DNA of 64,000 nt from Lewinellaceae bacterium (GTDB lineage: Bacteria; Bacteroidota; Bacteroidia; Chitinophagales; Saprospiraceae), in contig JADJOD010000009.1 of NCBI GenBank assembly GCA_016713985.1, forward strand, positions 124,001 to 188,000, given 5' to 3'. Each line of letters starts with the position of its first letter. The first letter of the stretch is position 1. The notes beneath the pieces are model-generated. The model had not been told where the DNA came from. It saw nothing but the letters and a program-made list of their open reading frames with translations, and did not search any database. Positions 8,891 through 18,361 of the stretch are shown here, in pieces. The position numbers and the translations under genes are program-made.

Positions 8891-11330
8891 TCATTTTACT
8901 TCCCATTCGTGCACACCGCCGGAAACGCCGTCCTGAAACTGCATTTCAAGGCGCAGGGCGGTGGTTTTGACGGGTTCAAACTGGACCTCGTTCCAGGTGT
9001 CTTTTGTCGTTTTGAAACCTTCCGGGGCATAAACAGGCTTCCATTCGCCGTTTTCCAGGTACAGGATACGCCACGATTTCGGCACACGACAGCCACCTCC
9101 GGTGGCCTCGTCGTCAAACCAGTATACCCTTGCCGTGCCGACCTGCTCCGGTTTCCCAAAATCATATTGCAGCCACTCGGTAGTCCCGAAACGCGGCCAC
9201 CAGTGCACTTTTGAGCTTTCGTCGGTGGCAGAGTTTTTTACCGGAAACTGGTCAGCGACGTGTTTTAAATCGCCCTGGCAGCCCTCGGAAGCGGTCGCGG
9301 AAGCCCGTGCAGCGAGGGTTGGTTGCGCAATGGCGGAAACACTTTTCAGGTCGTGCGGCAGCCATACGAGCATGTTATCCCTGCCGCGGTTCGCCCACAT
9401 AAAATACGGGATGGCTTTGAGCGGGAGTTTTTGTAGGTCGGCGGCATCGGGCGCGGTTTTCTTTTTGACCAAAAAGCCGTTGAAATGCAGCGTTTGGATG
9501 CCCCCCAGCAAGGCACTTTCAAATTTCGGGGCAATCATGGCCGTATCGGGAACCAGCATATTTAACACCCGGTCGTCGGGTTGGTCGCGGCCTTCGAGGC
9601 AATAAACGAACGGGCCTCTTTTTAAAGCAAAACGGTTGGCATCGGCTTCCACTTTGGCATTGGCCCGCACCCGTTGGGCCGGCATCGGCATATCCAGTTC
9701 GACCCAATCACCCGCGGCCCATTTCCGGTCGATGACCGCGAAACCGTTTTTAAAGGTGGCCGGAAACACCTTGCCGTTCACCTTGAAGCTAACCGGGTAA
9801 CCTGAAAACTCGTAAAAACGATACAAATCAAGGGGCACAACATCCCCTTTTGCCCAGCCCGGAATTCTGATTTTTAGAGCAAACGTGTTGGGTTTGGCGG
9901 GGTCAATGTGGATGTTCACCCGGCCGTTCCACGGAAAATCGGTGACCTGTCGGATCATCACTCTCACTTTTTGCCCTTTGGAGTTTGTATTTTCGACTTC
10001 GGTTTTACTGGTTGCAAACTGATTGATATACAAGTCATTACCTTGTTTGGCGTAAAACAAACCCGGCAAAGCGGAGAAAAAACGCGTCAGGTTGGGCGGG
10101 CAACAGGCGCAACTGAACCATGGTGTGCGCTCCACGTTTTTTCGGCTTTCGAGCGGGTTGGGGTAAAAAAAGCGGTCGCCACTGAGTGAAAGTCCCGCGT
10201 TGAGTGCGTTAAAAAGTGTCAGTTCCACCACATCCAGGTACCGGCTGTCGCCGCTGAGCTGGAACATGCGTTGCGACCACCACAAAAAAGCAATGGAGGA
10301 GCAGGTTTCGCAGTAGGCGCTGTAATTCGGCAAGTCGTAGGCGCCGCCAAAACCCTCGTTGCTGCCCGTGGCGCCCACCCCCCCGGTGAGGTACATCTGG
10401 CTGCCGACAATGTCGTCCCAAACGGCTTTCATGGCCTCATCGTATTCGTGTGTGCCGGTCAGGGCCGTTATATCGGCAGCGGCCATAAACTGGTAAGCCA
10501 GGCGCACGGCGTGGCCGACGGCGACACGTTGGTCTTTTACTTTTTGGTGATTTTGTGAATACGGCTCGCCATAGCCGCGCACGTCGATGAAAAATTTGGC
10601 CAGATCGAGCCAGCGGCGCTCGCCGGTGGTTTGGTACAATTTGACCAGGCCGATTTCAATTTCCTGGTGGCCGGGGGCTTTTTGCAGTTTGCCGGGGCCA
10701 AAATCCCGCTCGATCAGGGCGGCATTTTTCAGGGCGATATCCAGGAGTTTGCGCTTGCCGGTAGCCGCTTGCCAGGCCACCGCGGCTTCGTATAAATGTC
10801 CGGCGCAGTAGAGTTCGTGGCTGAATTTATCCTCGTTTTGCCAGCGCGGGCCGTCAAGCCAGCCCAAAAACGCGTCTTTCACTATGGGCTGCGCGGTGGT
10901 ATCACTGTTTTTTTTCTGCCGCTCCACGATACTGCGCCAGGTATACAGGTAGCCGTCCGGTTCCTGTGCGGCTTGAATCAGTTCGATCAGGGAATCTACC
11001 TCTGCCTGCAGCCGTGGGTCGGGGGTGTTTGTGCAGCGAGAGGGCCGCACCTTCTATACTTTTGTACACATCGGAGTCGTCGAAAGGAAAACGGGTGCAG
11101 ACATGGCCCGTCACTTGCCCCGCAGCGACTTCAAAGTTTTTGATCCGCCCCGTTTCTTCGTTTTTATTAAACGTCGCCGGGATGGTTACTTTTCGGACTG
11201 TCTCCATCCGGGGCGCCCAAAATTTGTCTTCCAGTTGCACCTGGTGGAAGGGAACCGGCTCGACGGGGTATTGTTGAGCCGCTACGGGAGCGGTCAAAAG
11301 CAGGAATGCAAAGAGGCAGCGTGTTTTCAT
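8891..11330 (-). CDS. Beta-L-arabinofuranosidase (GH127), apparent single-base frameshift
   Basis: GH127 enzymes hydrolyse beta-L-arabinofuranosyl linkages using a cysteine nucleophile held by a zinc site. The start at 11330 gives a signal peptide (FAFLLLTAPVAAQQ) and the family N-terminus FHQVQLEDKFWAPRMETVRK. At a run of five G (11021-11025) the frame changes. Removing one base gives YKSIEGAALSLHKHPDPRLQ and one 812-residue protein. Downstream are QEPDGYLYTW, the zinc/active-site motifs YCETCSS and CACCPPNLTRF (nucleophile Cys), and a C-terminal F5/8-type sandwich ending VHEWEVK. It lies between araB (26 bp upstream) and the GH51 pseudogene. Together with the GH51 genes it indicates attack on plant arabinans or arabinose-decorated glycoproteins. 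Confidence 0.9.
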
Positions 11331-11356
11331 GACGGACCATCGTAAATTGTGTAAGA

Positions 11357-12988
11357 TCAGGGGTTATTTTCAATTAAATCGCCCAATTTCACGTACCGCC
11401 GGTACAATTTTTCATACACCGCTACCCGGTCTGCCCTCGGTTGAAATTCGGCGTCGTATCCCGATGCCATAGCCGCTTGGGCAGCCGACATGGTCGGGTA
11501 AACACCCGCCGCCGTGGCCGCACAAATGGCTGCGCCGAGTGCGCAGGCTTGTTCCGACTGCACAATTTTGATGGGCATATTTAACACATCTGCAAGGACT
11601 TGCATTACAAACGGCGACTTTTTCGACACACCGCCTATGCCGATAACCTGGCGGATCGGCACACCTTCCGATTGAAAACGCTCCACAATTTTTTTCGCCC
11701 CGAATGCCGTCGCTTCCACGAGGGCTTTAAAAATCCGGGGCGCATCGCTGCCGAGGTTCAGGCCCGATATCGCACCTTTCAAGGTGTGGTTGGCATCCGG
11801 CGTACGCCGGCCGTTGAACCAGTCGAGTGCAAGCGCATCGTGTTCCGAAAGGGGCAGAGCAGCCGCTTTTTCCGAAAGTGCGGGGATTATATGTTGAACC
11901 AGTTTTTCAGCCTCGTCGTCGTTCAAAAACGCGCGAAGTGGCCAGGCCAGCAGATTTTGGAACCAGGCATACACGTCGCCGAAAGCCGATTGGCCGGCTT
12001 CCATTCCCAGCATGCCGGGTAAAATGGAGCCGTCTACCTGCCCGCAGATGCCCCGGATCAGCAAGTGCCCGACCGCTTCGTTTGGCGCGACAAGCATGTC
12101 GCAGGTGGACGTGCCCATGACCCGAACCAGGGAATACGGCCCGATGCCCGCACCCACCGCGCCCATGTGCGCATCAAACGCACCAACCCCAACCACCACA
12201 TTTTCGGGCAGACCGAGTCGCGCCGACCACTCCTGGGAAAGTGTGCCCATACGTTCGTCCGCCGTGTGGGTATGGCGGTACAGTCGTTCGCGCAGGCCCG
12301 CCAGCAAGGGATCAAGGCGGGTTAAAAAAGTTTCGCCGGGCAGCCCTTCAAATGCTTCGTGCCACATGGCTTTGTGGCCAGCAGCGCAGCGTGAACGTTT
12401 GATTGTCAGCGGATTAGTGTCGCCCGTCAGCACCGCCGAAACCCAGTCGCAGTGCTCCACCCAGGAAAAAGCGGCGTTTCGCACGGCTTCGTCCGTACGC
12501 AGGGTGTGCAGGATTTTGGCCCAAAACCATTCCGAGGAATAAATACCACCCACGTATTGGGTAAAATCGGGGTCCCAACGATGCGCCAGCGTATTGATTT
12601 CCTCCGCCTCCGCATTGGCCGTGTGGTCTTTCCAGAGGATAAACATGCCGTTCGGGTTGTCTTCAAATCCGGGCAGCAAAGCCAGCGGCGTGCCGGACGC
12701 ATCCACCGCAACAGGTGTGCTGCCGGTAGTGTCCACCGAAATACCAACCACCTTTGCAGCCACCCCCGGCCCGGCCTGCAGCAATACTTCCCGGATCGAC
12801 GCTTCCAGGCCTTCCAGGTAATCCCGCGGATGCTGCCGGAACTGTGACGCAGCAGCATTGCAATACTTCCCGGCCTTCCAGCGCGGATAGTAAAACACAG
12901 CAGACGCCACTTCCCGCCCGTCGGCTGTGCCGGCGATCAGGGCGCGAACGGAGTCGGTGCCGTAGTCAAGTCCGATGACGTAACTCAT
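11357..12988 (-). CDS. araB: Ribulokinase
   Basis: AraB phosphorylates L-ribulose to L-ribulose-5-phosphate with ATP in the cytoplasm. The 543-residue protein is a complete FGGY carbohydrate kinase. It has the N-terminal phosphate-binding GLDYGTDSVRALI, substrate-region residues around WKDHTANAEAEEINTLA, GVGAFDAHMGAVGAGI, and the C-terminal FGGY signature region GIGGVSKKSPFVMQVLADVL. The ATG at 12988 is preceded directly by a tandem heptamer array rather than a recognisable ribosome-binding site. It follows araA in the same direction with a 261-bp spacer. Confidence 0.96.
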   Translation of the reverse strand: MSYVIGLDYGTDSVRALIAGTADGREVASAVFYYPRWKAGKYCNAAASQFRQHPRDYLEGLEASIREVLLQAGPGVAAKVVGISVDTTGSTPVAVDASGTPLALLPGFEDNPNGMFILWKDHTANAEAEEINTLAHRWDPDFTQYVGGIYSSEWFWAKILHTLRTDEAVRNAAFSWVEHCDWVSAVLTGDTNPLTIKRSRCAAGHKAMWHEAFEGLPGETFLTRLDPLLAGLRERLYRHTHTADERMGTLSQEWSARLGLPENVVVGVGAFDAHMGAVGAGIGPYSLVRVMGTSTCDMLVAPNEAVGHLLIRGICGQVDGSILPGMLGMEAGQSAFGDVYAWFQNLLAWPLRAFLNDDEAEKLVQHIIPALSEKAAALPLSEHDALALDWFNGRRTPDANHTLKGAISGLNLGSDAPRIFKALVEATAFGAKKIVERFQSEGVPIRQVIGIGGVSKKSPFVMQVLADVLNMPIKIVQSEQACALGAAICAATAAGVYPTMSAAQAAMASGYDAEFQPRADRVAVYEKLYRRYVKLGDLIENNP

Positions 12989-13159
<171 letters not shown>

Positions 13160-13218
13160 ATTTATTTGTAATTAAATAATAATCATTCTTTTACAAAGAA
13201 TTATATGAGCAGCGCACC

Positions 13219-13249
13219 CATTCATCATTCATCATTCATCATTCATAAT
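13219..13249. repeat. Inverted heptamer block next to the araA stop
   Basis: About four copies of ATTCATC in the opposite sense to the 24-copy array lie 62 bp away and run into the araA stop codon (13250-13252). The two blocks are complementary, so the araA-araB intercistronic RNA can fold into a long hairpin with many possible registers. Confidence 0.85.
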
Positions 13250-14743
13250 TCATAACTCATTTGTTTTTTCGGTCCAACGCAGCTCATTCCTGAACTGCTG
13301 CAATTCTGTTTTTGCATCAATTACCGCCAGTTCAATCCCGAACATTGCTGCAAAATCCTCGAAGTACTCGGTCGTCAGGTTTTGGCTGAATACCGTGTGG
13401 TGTGCGCCGCCGGCGTAAATCCAGGCCGCACACGCCGTGTTTATGTCCGGCAGCGGTTTCCAGAGCACCCGCGCTACAGGCAGTTTCGGCAGTTTGTCGG
13501 TTGGCGCCACAGCCTCTACTTCGTTGATTAACAGGCGAAAACGATTGCCCATATCGATCATGGAAGCATTCAGGGCCGGGCCGCCGGCCACATCGAACAC
13601 AAGCCTGACAGGGTCGGCTTTGCCGCCGATACCCAGCGGATGTATTTCACAAGAGGGTTTGCCGGAGGTGATGGACGGGCAAATTTCGAGCATGTGCGCG
13701 CCCAGCACGAGTTTGTTTTCAGGATCGAAATGATAGGTATAATCCTCCATAAACGAATTGCCGCCGGGCAAACCGGCCGCCATCACTTTTGCCGCCCGCA
13801 CAAGCGCCGCCGTTTTCCAGTCGCCTTCGGCGCCAAAGCCGTAGCCGTCGGCCATCAGTCGCTGCACGGCGATGCCGGGCAGTTGAACGAGGCCGTACAA
13901 ATCTTCAAAGGTGTCGGTAAAACCTTTAAACCCGCCGTTTTCAAGAAATTGCCGCAAGCCAATTTCGATACGGGCGGCTTCGAGGAGTGCGCCGCGCGCG
14001 TCGCCATCTTTGCGCAATGAAGCGACAAGTTGATACAATTCCTCATATTCAACGACGAGGTTTTCAACCGATTCATCAGACACTTCATGAATATTTTTTA
14101 CCAAATCCCCTACCCCGTAGCCATTGACGGAATAGCCGAATTTGATTTCCGCTTCCACTTTATCTCCCTCTGTTACAGCCACTTGCCGCATATTATCGCC
14201 GAAACGGACAAAACGCCCGCCCTGCCAGTCGAAACGCGCCGCCGCCGCCCGCATCCACACATTCAAACGCTCGTGCACCTGCGGGTCCTGCCAGTGCCCC
14301 ACCACGACCTTGCGGTTCAAACGCAGGCGTGACACCATAAACCCGAACTCCCGGTCGCCGTGGGCCGACTGGTTGAGGTTCATAAAATCCATGTCGATCC
14401 GGTCCCAGGGGATGTCGCGGTTAAACTGGGTGTGCAGGTGGCACATCGGCTTTTGCAGGCATTGCAGGCCTCGAATCCACATTTTGGCGGGTGAAAATGT
14501 GTGCATCCAGGCCACAATGCCGATGCAGTTCGCCTCCGCATTGGCTGCCTGGCAAAGCCGGTAAATCTCGTCGGGCGTTTTGACGACGGGTTTAAACAGG
14601 ACACGTACGGGGGTTTTGGCCGGCGAATCCAATGCCCGCGCGATGGTTTGTGCATGTTCGGCCACCTGTCGCAGGGTTTCGTCGCCGTACAAATGCTGAC
14701 TGCCCGTGACAAACCAGACTTCCAGTTTTTTCAGATCGATCAT
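13250..14743 (-). CDS. araA: L-arabinose isomerase
   Basis: AraA interconverts L-arabinose and L-ribulose in the cytoplasm with a divalent metal. The 497-residue protein matches the family's usual ~500. Motifs are VWFVTGSQHLYGDETLRQV at the N-terminus, MHTFSPAKMWI, MDFMNLNQSAHGDREFGF, MEDYTYHF (metal/catalytic Glu) and LGAHMLEICPSI, with a His-containing AGGAHHTVFS near the C-terminus. I use ATG 14743 (MIDLKKLEVWF). An in-frame ATG at 14800 would add 19 residues encoded partly by the neighbouring palindromic repeat and does not fit the family. It is the first of the three core ara genes in this transcript. Confidence 0.96.
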   Translation of the reverse strand: MIDLKKLEVWFVTGSQHLYGDETLRQVAEHAQTIARALDSPAKTPVRVLFKPVVKTPDEIYRLCQAANAEANCIGIVAWMHTFSPAKMWIRGLQCLQKPMCHLHTQFNRDIPWDRIDMDFMNLNQSAHGDREFGFMVSRLRLNRKVVVGHWQDPQVHERLNVWMRAAAARFDWQGGRFVRFGDNMRQVAVTEGDKVEAEIKFGYSVNGYGVGDLVKNIHEVSDESVENLVVEYEELYQLVASLRKDGDARGALLEAARIEIGLRQFLENGGFKGFTDTFEDLYGLVQLPGIAVQRLMADGYGFGAEGDWKTAALVRAAKVMAAGLPGGNSFMEDYTYHFDPENKLVLGAHMLEICPSITSGKPSCEIHPLGIGGKADPVRLVFDVAGGPALNASMIDMGNRFRLLINEVEAVAPTDKLPKLPVARVLWKPLPDINTACAAWIYAGGAHHTVFSQNLTTEYFEDFAAMFGIELAVIDAKTELQQFRNELRWTEKTNEL

Positions 14744-14773
14744 AATTTTTTTATGGTTTTTGAAGATTGAAAA

Positions 14774-15347
14774 TGTACGACGGACTTCCAGGTCCGTCAA
14801 CGCTACGGGCGGCGGAATTGGAAGTCCGCCCTACATTGCCTCCCAAATAACTGTACGACGGACTTCCAAGTCCGTCAACGCTACGGGCGGCGGAATTGGA
14901 AGTCCGCCCTACATTGCCTCCCAATAACTGTACGACGGACTTCCAAGTCCGTCAACGCTACATGGGCGGCGGACTTGGAAGTCCGCCCTACATTGCCTCC
15001 CAAATAACTGTACGACGGACTTCCAAGTCCGTCAACGCTACATGGGCGGCGGACTTGGAAGTCCGCCCTACATTGCCTCCCAAATAACTGTACGACGGAC
15101 TTCCAAGTCCGTCAACGCTACGGGCGGCGGACTTGGAAGTCCGCCCTACATTGCCTCCCAAATAACTGTACGACGGACTTCCAAGTCCGTCAACGCTACG
15201 GGCGGCGGACTTGGAAGTCCGCCCTACATTGCCTCCCAAATAACTGTACGACGGACTTCCAAGTCCGTCAACGCTACGGGGGCGGCGAGCCTGGGAGTCC
15301 GTCAACCTCCGCACACGACACCGACGGACTTGGAAGTCCGTCGTACA
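14774..15347. repeat. Seven-copy tandem array of a ~78-bp palindromic unit
   Basis: Units begin at 14774, 14852, 14929, 15009, 15089, 15167 and 15245 (77-80 bp each). Every unit carries two palindromes: GACGGACTTCCAAGTCCGTC, and GGGCGGACTTGGAAGTCCGC (GAATT in the first two copies), joined by CAACGCTAC and CTACATTGCCTCCCAAATAAC. The whole array is bounded by inverted TGTACGACGGACTTCC, the last copy facing the other way at 15323-15347. It fills the gap between araA and the GH51 gene and touches the GH51 stop codon. There are no spacers of unique sequence, so it is not a CRISPR array. Confidence 0.95.
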
Positions 15348-17321
15348 TTATTTTACCCGGATGACGGAAACCGAACCGGCTGCCAGCGAAACCACCGCTT
15401 TTTTGTCTTTCACCGGTATCGCCGTTTCCCTCGGGGCGACCTGCATCGGCCGGTCAAGCGAGTTGACGGATTCGGGGTTATCGCTTTGCAGGATGATCAT
15501 TTTGCCCGTGCCAGAGGGTTTTTCAGTCCGTTGACGTGTATTTCGGCCGGTTTGGCCACGGCGGTGGTGTTTACGATTTTTACAATAACGTCGCCCGTAG
15601 CCTGGTCGAAAGTGGAAGAAGCGTACAACCCGTCCTGTCCCGTTGCGGCGGCATTTTGGTAGGAAACCGGCAGGATTTTGGAGCCTTTGTTTGTGGCAAA
15701 AAGTTGCTGGACGTAGTAGTTTGGCGTGCCGTAGGAACGCAGGTTGTCAAACCAGATCAGGTTGGGCGTCCATTGCCAGCCTTCCGTGTGGGCAAAAAGC
15801 GGGGCGTAGGAAGCCATGTGAACCAGGTCGGCATTGCGTTCCAGGCCCGTCATAAATGCCGCCTCTGCAATCGCGCAGCGCCAGTTATTTTTATTATCCG
15901 GGCTGATGACGGCCACACTTTGGGCGGCGTATTCACCCGCAAAAATACGCGGCCCCGTACGCGGATATTTGTCGTAACGTGTGGCATTTTGGAGAAACCA
16001 CTCCGGGTTGCGGTAATAATGTTCGTCGACCAGGTCGGTTTTTATCGCAGCCATTTCTTTGGTCAGGTAGTCGAACATCTCGCCTTCCGCGAAGGGGCCG
16101 ACGCTGGAAACCAGCCGGATACCGGGGTATTTGTCCTTGATCGCTTTTGCAAAAACCGAATGCCGTTCGACGTATTGTTCGCCCCATTGTTCATTGCCGA
16201 CGCCCAGCAATTTCAAATGAAACGGTTCGGGATGGCCGAGATCAGCGCAATGTTGCCCCATTTTGTGTCCGTGGCCGAGCCATTGGCAAATTCGATCAGG
16301 TCCAGCGCGTCCCGGATGTAGGGATCAAGTTGGTCGGTCGGCACCACTTCGCCGGAATTGAACTGGCAGGCCATACCGCAGTTCAAAATCGGCAGCGGCT
16401 CCGCGCCGATGTCTTCCGCGAGTTGGAAGTATTCGAAAAAGCCGAGGCCGAAGGTTTGGAAGTAATCGGGTGTGGGCCGGTGGGGAAACTCGTTGTTCCA
16501 GCGGTTGATGATCATTTCGCGGTCTTCGATCTTGCCGATGGTTTTTTTCCACTGGTAGCGGGTCGCCAGTTCGCGCCCTTCCACGATACATCCGCCGGGA
16601 AACCGCAAAAATCCGGGCTTCATATCGGCCAGCAATTGCACCAGGTCAGGCCGCAAACCACCCGGCCGGCCTTTCCACGTTTTTTGTGGAAAAAGGGAAA
16701 CCATATCCAGGTCAACGGCGCCTTCTCCTTCGAGCCATACGAACAACCTGGCTTTCGGTTCGGTGGCCGAGGCCGTGAAACTTACTTTTTGTTGGGCCCA
16801 GTCTTTTCCGCCGGGGGCAAATGATGCACGGCCGAGAACGTCGCCCGCTGCGTTTTGCAGTTCGATATGCAGTTGCAGGGGCGGGCCGGAAACCTGGCGT
16901 ATCCATACCGAAAAGTTGTACAACTCGCCTTGCCGGATGCCCATGCCGCGAAATCCCTCGTTGGAAAAGCCGTATTTACCACCGGCGCCTTTGTTGGTGG
17001 CACGCAGGTAACGCGGGTTGGCGGCGCTTTTTTCGCCCCGGTTCTGAACGATCAGGCTGCCCGACGCACCTTCGGTTTTTTGTTCTTTCCAGCCCATGAG
17101 CGGCGCCGCGAACTCGAACGAGCGGTTTTTGACCAGCTCGGCATACAAGCCGCCGTCGGCGCCGAGGTTGATGTCTTCAAAAAAAATACCCCACATAGTC
17201 GGTTGCACATCGGCGGAGGGTTGGTCCGCAGCGACGGTGAAAACGGCGGGGGTCTGGCTCCGGGCAACAAAAAGGCGGCAAAAAACAGGCAGCCTGCAAG
17301 AAGTATTTTTTTCATATTCAT
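15348..17321 (-). pseudogene. Alpha-L-arabinofuranosidase (GH51) with three single-base frameshifts
   Basis: This is a second secreted arabinofuranosidase. A signal peptide (MKKILLAGCLFFAAFLLPGA) is followed by TMWGIFFEDINLGADGG, a carbohydrate-binding-like sandwich (about residues 90-210), GFLRFPGGCIVEG, the acid/base Glu in GVGNEQWGEQY and the nucleophile Glu in FAGEYAAQS. The frame breaks near 17256-17257, near 16248 and at 15516-15518. Adding one base at each site restores one 658-residue protein: PGAQTPAVFTVAADQ, GNIRADLGHPEPFHL and KNPSGTGKMIILQSDN respectively. The last segment ends SVSVIRVK at the stop 15348-15350. All three look like missing bases. The gene lies 14 bp after araR and is probably in its transcript. 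Confidence 0.86.
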
Positions 17322-17335
17322 ATATGTGTCCCGGA

Positions 17336-18046
17336 TTACAAGGGTTCCACCAATCCCGGGTGCGGCATAAAGTGCCAGAAGGAATAAAATTTGTTTTTGT
17401 ACCGTTCTTTGTCCAGCCGGAAAAGGCCGGCTTTTTTGGTGGAAGACTGGTGGTCTTTTTCGCCCGTATCGATCAAAAGACCGGTTAAAAGGATTTTTCG
17501 GCTGAAATTCCGGCGATCCAGTTTCATGTTGTAAATGGCTTCGTAGAGTTTTTGCAATTGCGGGATCGTAAACCGTTCCGGCAGCAATTCAAAACCCAGC
17601 GGGTGCAACGCCGCTTTATACCGGAGAAATTCGATGGCTTTACCCACCATTTCGTCGTGGTCAAAGATCAGTTTCGGTTTTTTTTCGAGGCTCAACCAGG
17701 CCGCATTGTGCGTTTTAACCGCTTCCTGGTCGTGGTCATGGATGTTGATCAGGGCAAAAAACACCACTGAAATCGTACGCTCCACCGGATCGCGGTTGAC
17801 CTTTCCGGCGGTCATAATTTGCTCCACGTAAATATCCTTCAGGCCCGTCAGGTTGTATAAAATGCGGCTTGCTCCGGCCTCCAGGTCTTCGTGTTGATCC
17901 AAAAAACCACCCATCAGCGACCATTTCCCCTGTTCGGGTTTAAAGTTTCTTTTGACCAGCAAAAGTTTGATCTCTTCGCCGTCAAAGCCAAAAATGATGC
18001 AGTCGATGGCTACCAATATTCGGATGGCGTCTGGATACCTTTTCAT
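17336..18046 (-). CDS. araR: AraR-type Nudix transcriptional regulator of arabinose use
   Basis: The 236-residue protein has a Nudix domain (about 10-150) and a C-terminal winged helix (about 155-225; FTIPQLQKLYEAIYNMKLDRRNF). Bacteroidota use such proteins (AraR) as arabinose-responsive DNA-binding regulators rather than hydrolases. The Nudix box here is degenerate. It reads GGFLDQHEDLEAGASRILYN, with Ile replacing the Glu of REx and Tyr-Asn replacing the catalytic Glu-Glu pair, so hydrolysis is very unlikely. The start is ATG 18046 (MKRYPDAIRIL), which begins at the domain; a start seven codons upstream is possible. It leads the arabinose transcript, 14 bp ahead of a GH51 gene. Autoregulation through the palindrome at 18164-18184 is my inference. 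Confidence 0.92.
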   Translation of the reverse strand: MKRYPDAIRILVAIDCIIFGFDGEEIKLLLVKRNFKPEQGKWSLMGGFLDQHEDLEAGASRILYNLTGLKDIYVEQIMTAGKVNRDPVERTISVVFFALINIHDHDQEAVKTHNAAWLSLEKKPKLIFDHDEMVGKAIEFLRYKAALHPLGFELLPERFTIPQLQKLYEAIYNMKLDRRNFSRKILLTGLLIDTGEKDHQSSTKKAGLFRLDKERYKNKFYSFWHFMPHPGLVEPL

Positions 18047-18140
18047 GTTTGCTCTTTTGCCTGACAAATTTTCTGCCGCATTTTTATACCCTGGCCGAAG
18101 GTTCTTTCATCCGGAACCCGATTGTATCAAATCCGTTTGG

Positions 18141-18174
18141 CAAACATAAAAACAAATTTTGGAATTGTGTCAAA
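18141..18174 (-). promoter_or_regulatory. Probable promoter of the arabinose operon
   Basis: On the minus strand, TATGTTTG (18148-18141) matches the Bacteroidota -7 element TAnnTTTG. An upstream TTTG (18174-18171) stands 22 bases before it, close to the -33 spacing of this phylum. It lies about 95 bases ahead of the araR start. Confidence 0.6.
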
Positions 18175-18184
18175 TTCACACAAT
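18164..18184. promoter_or_regulatory. Near-perfect 21-bp palindrome, candidate AraR operator
   Basis: The site reads ATTGTGT-N7-ACACAAT. The inner bases (CAAATTC) are also symmetric except for the outermost pair and the centre. It covers the -33 TTTG of the araR promoter, so a bound dimer would block RNA polymerase. Assignment to AraR rather than the AraC-type protein is inferred from symmetry and position. Confidence 0.6.
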
Positions 18185-18361
18185 CTATTTGAGAAAAAAA
18201 TAAACGCCGGCCCGCTCCGTATAATCTTCAAAAACAAGTTGGTATTATGATGTAAAAACACGGTACTTTTATGAAGGCCATTCCATGGACTCTTTTTCAG
18301 CGGGCATGGCAAGGGCCCGGATTTGATTGCGGGAACATTCTTTAAAAAAGAACTTTTGAGC

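Larger units (their letters stand above)
18047..18361. other. Divergent control region between araR and the AraC-type gene
   Basis: This 315-bp stretch contains no credible gene. It holds a minus-strand promoter candidate and a 21-bp palindrome (listed separately) in its left half. The right half (18200-18361), leading into the AraC-type gene, shows no exact TAnnTTTG element on the plus strand. Confidence 0.8.

Noticed and set aside
14774..15347. Possible CRISPR array
   Set aside because: Units are contiguous and nearly identical with no unique spacers, and no cas genes are near.
15042..15662. 206-codon plus-strand frame starting in the palindromic array
   Set aside because: It is the repeat unit translated and then antisense to the GH51 C-terminus.
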